Of a stretch of DNA of 64,000 nt, positions 26,793 through 35,058 are shown in pieces. The notes beneath the pieces are model-generated. The model had not been told where the DNA came from and searched no databases. It saw only the letters and a program-made list of their open reading frames with translations. Numbering within the stretch: position 1 is the stretch's first letter; every line of letters begins with the position of its first letter. The position numbers were made by a program, and so were the translations under genes. This stretch comes from Vulgatibacter incomptus. GTDB lineage: Bacteria; Myxococcota; Myxococcia; Myxococcales; Vulgatibacteraceae. The stretch spans positions 3,287,501 through 3,351,500 of the forward strand of contig NZ_CP012332.1 of NCBI RefSeq assembly GCF_001263175.1. Direction: 5' to 3'.

Positions 26793-27137
26793 CTAGACGG
26801 ACGGTCGGGCGGCCCGCGCCACGAAGCGGGCGCCGAAGGAGTCCAGCGGCGAGGTCGCGATTGCACCATCGGCGCCGAGCTCCGCGACCTTGGCCTCGAG
26901 GCCGGCCTCGTCCAGGTCGTCGAAGAGCAGGATGCGCCCCCGGAAGCCGCTCTCCCGCAACAACGCGGTGGCCTCCAGGGCGAGCGCAGGGCTGACCAGG
27001 AGCGCCGACGCCGACGCCGCCTCGCAGGCCAACGGCTCTGGGCGGCCCTCGGCGAAGACCTGATGACCGGAGGCGAAGAGCGCGTGGACCGCGATCGCGC
27101 TCAGAATCTCACTGTGCGTGCAAACCAGGACTCTCAC
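26793..27137 (-). CDS. Degenerate receiver-like protein divergent from the Frz-like operon
   Basis: 114 residues with the alpha/beta rhythm of a response-regulator receiver: VRVLVCTHSE, then ALLVSPALALEA, then GRILLFDDLDE and ADGAIATSP. The positions expected for the acidic pair after strand 1 and for the phospho-acceptor Asp after strand 3 are occupied by THSE and SPAL. Phosphorylation is therefore unlikely and the fold is inferred only from pattern. In M. xanthus the divergent neighbour of frzA is frzZ, which has two receivers. This gene sits in that place but is much shorter. GTG codons at 27137, 27146 and 27170 are possible starts. Confidence 0.6.
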   Translation of the reverse strand: MRVLVCTHSEILSAIAVHALFASGHQVFAEGRPEPLACEAASASALLVSPALALEATALLRESGFRGRILLFDDLDEAGLEAKVAELGADGAIATSPLDSFGARFVARAARPSV

Positions 27138-27175
27138 GGGGTTCACTTTCGATGGCCCGGACGATAGCACGGCAG

Positions 27176-27204
27176 TTGTTCCAAACGTTCACTTCTTTCA
27201 TAAT
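27176..27204 (+). promoter_or_regulatory. Predicted promoter of the Frz-like operon
   Basis: TTGTTC (27176-27181) and CATAAT (27199-27204) are 17 bases apart, a good sigma-70-type match. The expected transcription start is about 27211, only two bases before the first ATG, and no Shine-Dalgarno lies between, so a leaderless mRNA is possible. Confidence 0.55.
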
Positions 27205-27212
27205 GCGTCCCG

Positions 27213-27728
27213 ATGGAAGAGCAGAAGCGAAGCCGCCCCTCGGAAGCGGATCGGGCAACCGATGACCCATGGGGGATCCTCTCCCGGGACGACGACCAGT
27301 CGTTCTTCTGCATGCGCATGCTGGGCGAGCGCTACGCGTTCGACGCCTCCCACGCCCTGGAGGTGATCCGCCTGGGCCTGCTGACCCGCCTTCCGGCGTC
27401 GCCCTCGTTCCTGCCCGGCGTGTTCAACCACCGGGGGGAGGTGCTGGCGGTCCTGGACCTCGGCCAGCTCATCTCGGACAAGCCGACCTCCTTCGCCCAC
27501 GGCTCCCGCTCGGTGATCGTGCAGGCCGGCCCGTGGAAGCTGGCGCTCCTGGCGGAGGGGATCGAGGGGCTGATCCGGATCCGCTCGGAGGATCTGGAGC
27601 CGCCCCCGAGCGCGGGCTCGTCGACGGCGGAGCTGCTCTCGCAGGTGGGCCACGACGACCGGGGCGCGGTGGCGATCCTCGACCTCCGCCGGGTGGTCGA
27701 CGCGGCGCGGGCCCGGAGCCTGGCATGA
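27213..27728 (+). CDS. frzA: CheW-like coupling protein (FrzA-like)
   Basis: 171-residue CheW-domain protein that couples the receptor to the histidine kinase. The two SH3-like subdomains are visible: FFCMRMLGERYAFDASHALEVIR, then LPASPSFLPGVFNHRGEVLAVLDLGQLI (the typical hinge GVFNxRGxVLxVLDL), and a C-terminal AVAILDLRRVV strand. About 30 charged N-terminal residues precede the domain. First gene of a seven-gene operon whose order equals frzA-frzB-frzCD-frzE-frzG-frzF of M. xanthus; the symbol rests on synteny and the receptor match. Confidence 0.82.
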   Translation: MEEQKRSRPSEADRATDDPWGILSRDDDQSFFCMRMLGERYAFDASHALEVIRLGLLTRLPASPSFLPGVFNHRGEVLAVLDLGQLISDKPTSFAHGSRSVIVQAGPWKLALLAEGIEGLIRIRSEDLEPPPSAGSSTAELLSQVGHDDRGAVAILDLRRVVDAARARSLA

Positions 27729-28102
27729 TCGCCTCTTCGGCGAGCGCCCCCGAGCTGCTCGTGTTCGAGGTGGACGGCCGGCGCCACGCCGCCCGCGTGG
27801 AGCGGATCCGGCGGATCGCGCAGCGCCCCCGCCTCGCCGACCATGGCTGGATCGACGACACGGCCTTGGGCGAGGTGCGAGTCGGGCAGCACGGCCTGGT
27901 GGTGGAGCACGAGGCCGGTGAGCGAACTCTCTCGGTGGATCGGGTGGTGGGCCTCCGCAAGGTCGTCGCCGGGTCGATTCACCCCCTGCCCGGCCTGGCC
28001 GCGGCGCTGATGGGCACAGAAGGAATCGGCGGCCTCGTGGACGTGGACGAGGAGCTGATCCTCCTCGTGGACGTGCCCGAGCTGCTCAGGAAGGAACCAT
28101 GA
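27725..28102 (+). CDS. frzB: Short CheW-like protein (FrzB-like)
   Basis: 125 residues, a shortened CheW domain: LLVFEVDGRRHAARVERIRRI, then GEVRVGQHGLVVEHEAGERTLSVDRVVGLRKV, then GGLVDVDEELILLVDVPELL. The canonical first-subdomain hinge is reduced, as in FrzB, which is about 105 residues and not interchangeable with FrzA. The ATG overlaps the previous stop (ATGA), giving translational coupling, and the next gene overlaps it in the same way. A second, different coupling protein may tune receptor clustering. Confidence 0.78.
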   Translation: MIASSASAPELLVFEVDGRRHAARVERIRRIAQRPRLADHGWIDDTALGEVRVGQHGLVVEHEAGERTLSVDRVVGLRKVVAGSIHPLPGLAAALMGTEGIGGLVDVDEELILLVDVPELLRKEP

Positions 28103-29340
28103 AGACCGAGAAAACGGTGGCGGCCCGAGGGGTCGCGTCGAAGCGCGCCTCAAAGACGACGAAGATCGATGATCTGGCGCGGATCGGCGCCCTCCTGGAG
28201 AGCCTCGCGGACGGGACCTACGACGCCCGTCTGGACGAAGGCTCGTTCTCCGACGCAGCGCACCAGAGCCTCGCACTGCTCGCGAACCGGGTGGCCGATC
28301 GGGCGACCCAGGAGCTGGCCATCGTCCGGGAGCGCGGCGCGCGGATGCGCGACGGCGTGAACCAGACCGTCGAGGCCTTGATGCGCGTGGTGAACGGCGG
28401 AGCGATCACGCAAACCACCGGGATCGTCGTTCAGGAGCCGGCGCTTGCCCCGCTGGTTCAGGGAATCGACCAACTCTTCGGCATGCTCCGGGAGATCACC
28501 CTCGAGACCCGCGACGCGGCGCTCCAGGTCTCGGCGAGCTCGGCGGAGGTGCTGGCAGCGGCGACGCAGCAGGAGTCGTCGATGGCGGAGCACGCCAGCG
28601 CGGTGCACGAGACCACGGCGACGATGGCGGAGCTGAAGGGCGCGGCGCGGCAGATCGCCGAGAACGCCGGGACGGTGGCCACCGTGGCGGAGCAAACCCT
28701 GGTGTCGGCGCGCTCCGGCGAGGGCTCGATCCAGGAGCTGCTCCGCAGCCTCGCCACCATGAACACGAACGCCACGGAGATCCACGAGGGCATGACCCGC
28801 CTCGCTCGGCGCGTGGAGCGGATCGGCAGCGTGGTGGAGGTGATCGACGAGATCGCGGACCGCTCGGATCTGCTGGCGCTGAACGCCGCGCTCGAAGGCG
28901 CGAAGGCGGGCGATGCCGGCCGCGGCTTCTCGATCGTGGCGGTGGAGATGCGCCGTCTCGCGGAGAACGTCTTCGCGTCGACGAAGGAGATCAAGGAGCT
29001 GATCGGAGAGATCCGCGAGGCGGCGGATTCGGCGGCCCAGACCACGACGCGCAACCGGGCGTCGGCGGAGGCGGGCCAGAGCCAGGGCCACGCGGCGATG
29101 GGCAGCGTGCAGAAGATCCTCGCCTCGGTGCAGGAGACCAACGACGCGGCCCGGGTGATCCACCTGGCGACGCAGCAGCAGCGAACGGCCACCGAGCAGG
29201 TGGTCGCGTCGATGAACGAGGTGGAGGCCGTGACGCGGCAGGCCACCGAGGGCTCCCGCCAGGCATCCTCCGCCGCTGCCGAGCTCGCCGGGCTGGCCGA
29301 CAGGCTCTCGGCGGTCGTCAGACAGTTCCAAGTGTCCTGA
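28099..29340 (+). CDS. frzCD: Cytoplasmic methyl-accepting receptor (FrzCD-like)
   Basis: 413 residues with no membrane segment, so a cytoplasmic chemoreceptor like FrzCD (417). A Lys/Ala/Thr-rich basic N-terminal tail (about 1-25), as in FrzCD where it contacts DNA, is followed by a helical domain and the signalling domain. The hairpin tip reads EVIDEIADRSDLLALNAALEGAKAG and the return helix contains ATQQQRTATEQVVASM. Both segments agree very closely with my memory of FrzCD. Glu/Gln-rich helices around ATQQESSMAEHASAVHETTATM are likely methylation sites for the CheR encoded downstream. Start overlaps the stop of the coupling gene. Confidence 0.88.
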   Translation: MKTEKTVAARGVASKRASKTTKIDDLARIGALLESLADGTYDARLDEGSFSDAAHQSLALLANRVADRATQELAIVRERGARMRDGVNQTVEALMRVVNGGAITQTTGIVVQEPALAPLVQGIDQLFGMLREITLETRDAALQVSASSAEVLAAATQQESSMAEHASAVHETTATMAELKGAARQIAENAGTVATVAEQTLVSARSGEGSIQELLRSLATMNTNATEIHEGMTRLARRVERIGSVVEVIDEIADRSDLLALNAALEGAKAGDAGRGFSIVAVEMRRLAENVFASTKEIKELIGEIREAADSAAQTTTRNRASAEAGQSQGHAAMGSVQKILASVQETNDAARVIHLATQQQRTATEQVVASMNEVEAVTRQATEGSRQASSAAAELAGLADRLSAVVRQFQVS

Positions 29341-31685
29341 TGAGCGCAGAGGAGATCCGGAAGAAGCTCCTGGGCAAGTTCCGGGAGGTGACCGCCGACC
29401 GCGTGGAGCGGCTCGAGGCGGCGCTCGTGGCGATCGAGGCGTCGAACGACGCGGAGGCGGCCCGGGAGCTCTCTCGGGAGCTCCACACGCTGAAGGGCGA
29501 GGCCCGGATGATGGGCTTCGCCGGCGTGTCCACGCTGGTGCACACGGCGGAGGAGCTGATCGCCTCGGTGGGCGGCGAGCTCCCCTCGCTCGCGGGCGTG
29601 CTCCGGCGGGCGTGCGGCTCGATCCCGGCGCTCCTCGAGCTCCCGAGCGACGCCGAGGAGGCGCGCGGCCTCCAGGCGGAGCTCGCGTCGCTGGTCGCGA
29701 AGCGATCGAACGAGGCGGCGACCACCCCGGTCGCCGGTGTCGAAGCAGCGCTTCCCGCAGGCGCGTCCGGCCCTCTGGCGCCTTCCGCCTCTCGCGCGGA
29801 CTCCTCTGCGAAGACCGTCGGCTCGCCGGCGGGAGCGGCCGCGACGCCGGGCCCCGCCACCGGCTCCCCGGCCGAAGCGAGCGCGACCTCCGGTTCCGCT
29901 GCAGCCCCTGCCGAGGGAGCGGTCACGAGCTCCGCGGCCAAGAGCGCAGCCCCCACCAACCCGAGCCAGGCGGCGGGCCTCTCCCTCCTCTCCCAGGCCA
30001 GCTCGATCCGCGTGGACCTCGACTCGCTCGACGAGATCGCGGGCCTCGCGGGTGACGTGCTCGTGGAGGGCGCCAAGGCGCAGGCGCGCGTCAGCGAGCA
30101 GCGGGAGATCCTGGAGGCCTGGCCCCGGCTGGCCGAGAGACTGCTCGCCCTCGCGGAGAAGGGAATCGCCGGCGATGCGCTGGACGACGCCGAGACCGAG
30201 TTCCACCGCCTCCGGAACCGCACTTTCCGCTTCTTTCACCATCACACGGAAGCGCTCGGCGGTACCCAGAGCCTGCTCTCCAACCTCGCCGAGAAGATCT
30301 CCACGGCCCGCATGACGCCGCTGGACGAGGTGTTCTCCGGCCTCGTGGGCGCCTCGAAGCGGCTCGGCGCCGACCACGGCAAGGAGCTGGAGTGCGTGGT
30401 GACCGGCGGTGATACCAGCATCGACCGGGCGATCATCCCCTCCCTCAACGATCCCCTGATCCACCTGCTCCGCAACTCGATCGACCACGGCCTCGAGCTC
30501 CGCGAGCAGCGGCTCGCCGCCGGGAAGCCGCCGGTGGGCCGGATCACGATTGCGGCGAAGCCGGATGGCGATCGCCTCCGGGTCGAGGTCTCGGACGACG
30601 GGCGCGGGATCGACGCGGGCTTCATCCGCGACGTGGCCCGCAGGCGCGGGATCGTCTCGGACCTCGAGGCGGCCCAGCTCTCGAACCGCGCGGCGATCGA
30701 TCTGATCTTCGCCGCGGGTTTCAGCACCCTCGACTCGAGCAGCGAGACCTCCGGCCGCGGCGTGGGCCTCGACGTGGTGCGGCAGCGCGTGGTCGCCCTG
30801 GGCGGAACGGTGGAGGTCGAGACCCGGCTGGGGATCGGCACGACCTTCATCCTCACCATGCCGCAGTCGCTCTCGATGATGAAGGTGCTCCTCTTCCGCA
30901 TCGACGACGACGTCTACGGCGTGCCGGCCGGAGACGTGGAGTCGGTCGGGCGGATCGAGCCCGCGAGGGTGACGGAGATCGCCGGCATCCGCGCGATCTC
31001 CCACCGCGAGCGGCTGGTGCCGATCGTGGCCCTCGGCCCCCTGCTCTCCCTGAACGGCGGCCCCTCCGGCTCGCGGCCGATGGCGGTCTTCCTCCAGCTC
31101 GGCGAACACCGCGTGGCCCTCGCGATCGACGGCATCTTCGGGCAGCGCGAGGTCGCCGTGAAGGCGCCCAGCACCTTCATCAAGGGGATGCCCTTCGTCT
31201 CCGGCGGCGCCGCCCTCGAGGACGGCCGCGTCGCCCTGCTGCTCTCCACGCCGGAGCTCGTCACCGCGGCCCGCGCCTTCGGAAACCCGACCTCGTCCAC
31301 CGCGCGCCGCAGGCTCAAGGTGCTGCTCGTGGACGACAGCCTGATCGCCCGCGAGGCGGAGGCCGCGATCCTTCGCACCTTCGGCCACGAGGTGACCGAG
31401 GCGGGCGACGGCGAGGAGGGCTGGCAGAAGCTCCAGTCCGGATCCTTCGACCTGCTGGTGACCGACGTGCAGATGCCGGTGCTCGACGGGATCGAGCTGA
31501 CCCGGCGGGTCAAGTCGTCCGAGCGGTTCCGCAAGCTACCGGTCGCGATCGTCTCGTCGCTCTCCGCGACGCGCGACAGGCGCCGCGGCGCCGAGGCCGG
31601 GGCCGACGCCTTCCTCAGCAAGGGCGACCTCGACGGGGATCTGCTGGCGGAGACGATCGAGCGGCTCTGCGGAGTGGTGGGATGA
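29340..31685 (+). CDS. frzE: CheA-receiver hybrid histidine kinase (FrzE-like)
   Basis: 781 residues, near the 777 of FrzE. Domain order: Hpt (H49 in LSRELHTLKGEARMMG), an Ala/Pro/Ser-rich linker (about 130-220), dimerisation, HATPase (HLLRNSIDHG, DDGRGID, GRGVGLDVV, GIGTTFILTMP), CheW-like regulatory domain (VLLFRIDDDVYGVPAGDVE) and a C-terminal receiver (K660 onward, DD near the start, phospho-Asp709 in VTDVQMP). The internal receiver may act as a phosphate sink or inhibitor of the kinase, as known for FrzE. Starts with the last base of the receptor stop codon (TGATG). Confidence 0.88.
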   Translation: MSAEEIRKKLLGKFREVTADRVERLEAALVAIEASNDAEAARELSRELHTLKGEARMMGFAGVSTLVHTAEELIASVGGELPSLAGVLRRACGSIPALLELPSDAEEARGLQAELASLVAKRSNEAATTPVAGVEAALPAGASGPLAPSASRADSSAKTVGSPAGAAATPGPATGSPAEASATSGSAAAPAEGAVTSSAAKSAAPTNPSQAAGLSLLSQASSIRVDLDSLDEIAGLAGDVLVEGAKAQARVSEQREILEAWPRLAERLLALAEKGIAGDALDDAETEFHRLRNRTFRFFHHHTEALGGTQSLLSNLAEKISTARMTPLDEVFSGLVGASKRLGADHGKELECVVTGGDTSIDRAIIPSLNDPLIHLLRNSIDHGLELREQRLAAGKPPVGRITIAAKPDGDRLRVEVSDDGRGIDAGFIRDVARRRGIVSDLEAAQLSNRAAIDLIFAAGFSTLDSSSETSGRGVGLDVVRQRVVALGGTVEVETRLGIGTTFILTMPQSLSMMKVLLFRIDDDVYGVPAGDVESVGRIEPARVTEIAGIRAISHRERLVPIVALGPLLSLNGGPSGSRPMAVFLQLGEHRVALAIDGIFGQREVAVKAPSTFIKGMPFVSGGAALEDGRVALLLSTPELVTAARAFGNPTSSTARRRLKVLLVDDSLIAREAEAAILRTFGHEVTEAGDGEEGWQKLQSGSFDLLVTDVQMPVLDGIELTRRVKSSERFRKLPVAIVSSLSATRDRRRGAEAGADAFLSKGDLDGDLLAETIERLCGVVG

Positions 31686-32695
31686 CGCCGCAGCGCAAGG
31701 TCCGCGTCCTGGTCGCCGACGATTCGCCGGTGGTCAGGGAGTTCATCGTCCACACGATCTCGGGGTCCCCGGACCTCGAGGTCGTGGCCACCGCCGCCAG
31801 CGGCGACGAGGCCGCCGAGCTCACGGTCCGGCTCTCGCCCGACGTGATCACGATGGATCTCCAGATGCCCGGCTCGGACGGCTTCGCGGGGATCGCCCGG
31901 GTCATGGCGGAGAAGCCCACGCCGATCCTGGTCCTCTCGTCGAACCGCGAGGAGGTGAAGGGCTTCCGCGCCCTGGACCTGGGCGCCCTCGACCTGATGG
32001 AGAAGCCCGTCCCCGAGTCGATGCATCGCTTCGGCGCGGAGCTGACGAGGCGGCTGCGGCTCCTCGCCACCGTGCCCGTGATCCGGCACCTGCGCGGACT
32101 CCGAAAGCCGAGCAAGCCGGTGGAGGTGCGGAGGGTCCGCGCCGAGCTGGTGGTGATCGGCGCGTCGCTGGGCGGGCCGAAGGCGCTCGCCGCGCTCCTC
32201 GGTGCGCTCCCCGCCGACTTCCCTGTGCCGATCGCGGTGGTCCAGCACATCTCGGGCGGTTTCACCGAGGGCTTCGCCCGCTGGCTATGCCACGAGAGCG
32301 GCCTCGACGTGAAGGCCGCGTCGGACGGCGCGGCGCTGGCCCCGGGCCGCGTCTTCATCGGCGCCGACGACTTCCACCTCACGGTGGAGCGGGACTGCGT
32401 TCGGCTGGTCGAGGGGCCGGCGGTGAGCGGCTTCAAGCCCTCGGCCACGCCGCTCTTCGCCTCCGCGGCGAGGTCCTTCGGCCCGAAGGCCTGCGGCGTG
32501 ATCCTCACGGGCATGGGCCGCGACGGCGCCGAGGGGATGCGGGAGCTCAAGCGCGCGGGCGCGCTCACCATCGCCCAGGACGAGGCGACCTGCGCGGTCT
32601 TCGGCATGCCCCATGCGGCGATCGAGCTCGGGGCGATCGATCGGGTGCTGCCCCTGGACCGGATCGCGCCGGCGCTGCTGCAGGTGGTGCGATGA
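31682..32695 (+). CDS. frzG: CheB-type methylesterase (FrzG-like)
   Basis: 337 residues. Receiver domain 1-125 (DD near 13-14, phospho-Asp59 in ITMDLQMPG) and methylesterase domain from about 150. The catalytic triad is visible as S162 (VIGASLGGP), H189 (VVQHI) and D281 (LTGMGRDG). It removes methyl groups from receptor glutamates and can deamidate glutamines. ATGA overlap with the kinase stop and with the next gene, so stoichiometry is probably set by coupled translation. Confidence 0.9.
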   Translation: MTPQRKVRVLVADDSPVVREFIVHTISGSPDLEVVATAASGDEAAELTVRLSPDVITMDLQMPGSDGFAGIARVMAEKPTPILVLSSNREEVKGFRALDLGALDLMEKPVPESMHRFGAELTRRLRLLATVPVIRHLRGLRKPSKPVEVRRVRAELVVIGASLGGPKALAALLGALPADFPVPIAVVQHISGGFTEGFARWLCHESGLDVKAASDGAALAPGRVFIGADDFHLTVERDCVRLVEGPAVSGFKPSATPLFASAARSFGPKACGVILTGMGRDGAEGMRELKRAGALTIAQDEATCAVFGMPHAAIELGAIDRVLPLDRIAPALLQVVR

Positions 32696-34155
32696 TCCCG
32701 GTAAGCCAGGATCAGCTCGCGTCGCTCGCGTCGATCCTCGAGGATCGGCTGGGCTTCCGCATGGGCGCCGAGCACGACGCCGGCCTGCGAATGGCGCTCT
32801 ACGAGAGGCTTGGCGCCTCGCCGGCGCCGGAGCAGATCGACGGCTACCTCGAGGCGCTCCGGCAGAGCGAGGGCGAGCTCCGCCGGCTCCTCCCCCTCGT
32901 CACAGTGGGAAAGACCTCGTTCTACAGGGACGAGAGGCAGTTCGGCGCGTTTCGCGAGCTGCTGCCGGAGCTGCTGCGGCGGGCGCGCGCTGAGGGGCGG
33001 GCGCTCTCGATCTGGTCGGCGGGCTGCGCCACGGGCGAGGAGACCTATACCCTCGCGATGGAGCTGCTCCTCGAAGGGGCGCGGCCGGCGGAGTTGGAGC
33101 TCCTCGGCACGGACGTGAACCCCGAGGCCGTGCTCGCCGCGAGGGCGGGCCGCTTCCTCGAGGCGCGCTCGGAGCCGATCCCCACCTCCATCCGGGAGCG
33201 CTTCTTCGAGCTCGAGGGCGGCCGCCTCCAGGCCGGTCCGGCCCTCCGGGAGGTCGCGGGCTTCCGCACCCAGAACCTGAGCCGCGATCCGGTCCCGACG
33301 CCGGCGTGTGGAGCGTGGGACGTCGTCTTCTGCCGCAACGTCTTCATCTACTTCAGCGTGCCCACCCTGCGGCGCGTGCTGACGAGGCTCCACGACGCGA
33401 TCCGCCCGGGCGGCTGGCTCTTCCTCGGATATTCGGAGTCGCTCTTCCGGATCTTCGACCGCTTCGAGCTCGTGCGGATCGGCGACTCCTTCCTGTATCG
33501 GAAGCCGCTGCCGGTGCCGATCGCGACACCCGGGCCGCCGGTTCAGCTGATCGTGGCGCCGGTCCCGTCTCCTGCTTCGGCTGCGCCTCCCATCCCCGTC
33601 GCGGCGCAGATGGTTGCGCCCCCTTCACCCAAAGTTCCCGAAAAGAGCCCCGCCGACTTCCTGGGCCGCGCGGTGGAGCTGATCCGTGAAGGCTTCTTTC
33701 CCCCGGCGCTCGCGCTCGTCGACGAGGGGATTGGCGAGCGCCCGGGCGATCTGGCCCTGCTCCTGACCAAGGCGCACCTCCACGTGGCCCTGCGCGACTA
33801 CGAAGTGGCCACCGGCTGCTACGAGGCCGCCCTCGCCCTGGAGCCGCTCAGCGCTGAGGCCCACCTCTTCCTCGGCGTGCACCTCATGGATCGTGGGGAT
33901 CTCGAGAGGGCCGCCGCCGAGCTCACCCGCGCCACCTTCCTCGATCCGCACCTCGCCCTGGGCCACTTCTTCACCGGGCGCTGCTGCGAGCGCCTCGCCG
34001 ATCTCGCCGGTGCGAGGCGCGCGTACAAGAACGCGCTCGCCGAGGCGCGACGATCCCGGGCGAAGTCGCCGTTCATGAGCTATTATCCCGACCTGCCGGA
34101 TGACGGGGGCATCTCGGTCGCCCGCGCGGCCGAGCTCTCGCTCGCCGCGCTCTAG
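32692..34155 (+). CDS. frzF: CheR methyltransferase with C-terminal TPR repeats (FrzF-like)
   Basis: 487 residues. The N-terminal CheR domain has VGKTSFYRDERQF, the SAM-binding WSAGCATGEETYTLAM, LGTDVNPEAV and the VFCRNVFIYF motif. A Pro-rich linker (about 275-320) leads to TPR-like helices (ALVDEGIGERPGDLALLLTKAHLHVALRDYE, LSAEAHLFLGVHLMDRGDLERAAAEL). FrzF of M. xanthus is also a CheR fused to TPRs but is longer (about 593). It methylates the receptor, and the TPRs probably select protein partners or modulate site choice. Overlaps the preceding stop as ATGA. Confidence 0.88.
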   Translation: MIPVSQDQLASLASILEDRLGFRMGAEHDAGLRMALYERLGASPAPEQIDGYLEALRQSEGELRRLLPLVTVGKTSFYRDERQFGAFRELLPELLRRARAEGRALSIWSAGCATGEETYTLAMELLLEGARPAELELLGTDVNPEAVLAARAGRFLEARSEPIPTSIRERFFELEGGRLQAGPALREVAGFRTQNLSRDPVPTPACGAWDVVFCRNVFIYFSVPTLRRVLTRLHDAIRPGGWLFLGYSESLFRIFDRFELVRIGDSFLYRKPLPVPIATPGPPVQLIVAPVPSPASAAPPIPVAAQMVAPPSPKVPEKSPADFLGRAVELIREGFFPPALALVDEGIGERPGDLALLLTKAHLHVALRDYEVATGCYEAALALEPLSAEAHLFLGVHLMDRGDLERAAAELTRATFLDPHLALGHFFTGRCCERLADLAGARRAYKNALAEARRSRAKSPFMSYYPDLPDDGGISVARAAELSLAAL

Positions 34156-34170
34156 GCCTAGGAGTCGTCT

Positions 34171-34554
34171 TTGGAACCCACTCGCAAGATCCTCATCATC
34201 GACGACTCCGAGATCAGCCTGGAGATGGAGAAGTTCGTCCTCGAAGCGCGTGGCCACCAGGTGGCCACCGCGATGAACCTCGTCGAGTTCGACAAGAGGC
34301 TGAAGGCGTTCCAGCCGGAGCTGATCCTGGTGGACGTGGAGATGCCCGACATCCCGGGGAACGAGCTCGTCCGGATCCTCAAGCAGAGCTGCGAGACCGA
34401 CCGGATCCCCATCGTGCTCTTCAGCGCGAAGCCCGACGAGGAGCTCGCGCTGCTCGCCGAGCGCTCGGGCGCGGACGGCCACCTCTCCAAGTCGAACGGG
34501 ATCGAGCGGCTGGGCGAGATGGTGGACGAGCTCGTCCGCTCGATCATCTGGTAG
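34171..34554 (+). CDS. Single-domain CheY-like response regulator
   Basis: 127 residues, receiver only. Asp11-Asp12 (LIIDDSE), phospho-Asp55 (ILVDVEMPD), Ser in place of Thr (LFSAKP) and Lys (HLSKS) are all present, so it should be phosphorylatable, presumably by the hybrid kinase upstream. Begins with TTG, preceded by AGGAG at six bases. It is the last gene of the chemosensory operon and has no counterpart at this place in the M. xanthus frz operon. It may be the output regulator. Its last 11 bases overlap the convergent lipoprotein gene. Confidence 0.85.
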   Translation: MEPTRKILIIDDSEISLEMEKFVLEARGHQVATAMNLVEFDKRLKAFQPELILVDVEMPDIPGNELVRILKQSCETDRIPIVLFSAKPDEELALLAERSGADGHLSKSNGIERLGEMVDELVRSIIW

Positions 34555-34981
34555 GCGAGTAGAGCAATCCCCACTCCGGCGACACGTGGGGGTAGTCCGG
34601 ATCCCGCCGCAGGACGAAGAGCTGGCGGTGGAGGAGCTCGTGGCAGAGCGCCGTGTCCTCGAGGCGCGGCGCCGTCTCGAGGACGATCAGATCGTTGTCC
34701 GGAAGCCAGCACCCGGCGACCCTCGTATGGGCGGGGATCGCACAGTGCACGTTCGCGTCGTCGACGAACTTCACCGAGGCCCCCTTGCTGTAGTCGAGCT
34801 GCACACGCTCCTCGCAGGACGCCACGAGCGACTCCACGCCATCGCGCCCCGGTTGCGTGCCCCAGTCGAAGAGGATCCCGGCCCGCTCCTCCTCTGCTCG
34901 GAAGTATCGGTCCTGGCCGCAGGCCGAAATGAGACAGATCGGGAACGCCAAGGCGAGGCAGACGGCGAGGCCCGATTGCAA
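34544..34981 (-). CDS. Lipoprotein with HExxH metalloprotease-like motif
   Basis: 145 residues from a TTG start; a longer ATG-started form reaches 35083 but would overlap the divergent neighbour's coding start. Signal LAVCLALAFPICLISAC fits a lipobox. Near the C-terminus CHELLHRQLFVLRRDPDYPHVSPEW holds HELLH plus a downstream His and a Trp, a pattern seen in small zincin-like domains. Several cysteines (ASCEERVQ, VHCAIPA, GCWLPD, LCHELL) may form disulfides. Proteolytic activity is inferred and unproven. Confidence 0.65.
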   Translation of the reverse strand: MQSGLAVCLALAFPICLISACGQDRYFRAEEERAGILFDWGTQPGRDGVESLVASCEERVQLDYSKGASVKFVDDANVHCAIPAHTRVAGCWLPDNDLIVLETAPRLEDTALCHELLHRQLFVLRRDPDYPHVSPEWGLLYSPTR

Positions 34982-35058
34982 CCGCGATGGGCCCGTCCCA
35001 GGATCGCCTCCGTCGCGTCCGGCCCCCGCCCCTCCCTGGGCGGAAATCGAGGGAACCG

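Noticed and set aside
28458..31388. Minus-strand 976-residue frame opposite the receptor and kinase
   Set aside because: Antisense shadow of two recognised genes in the same operon.
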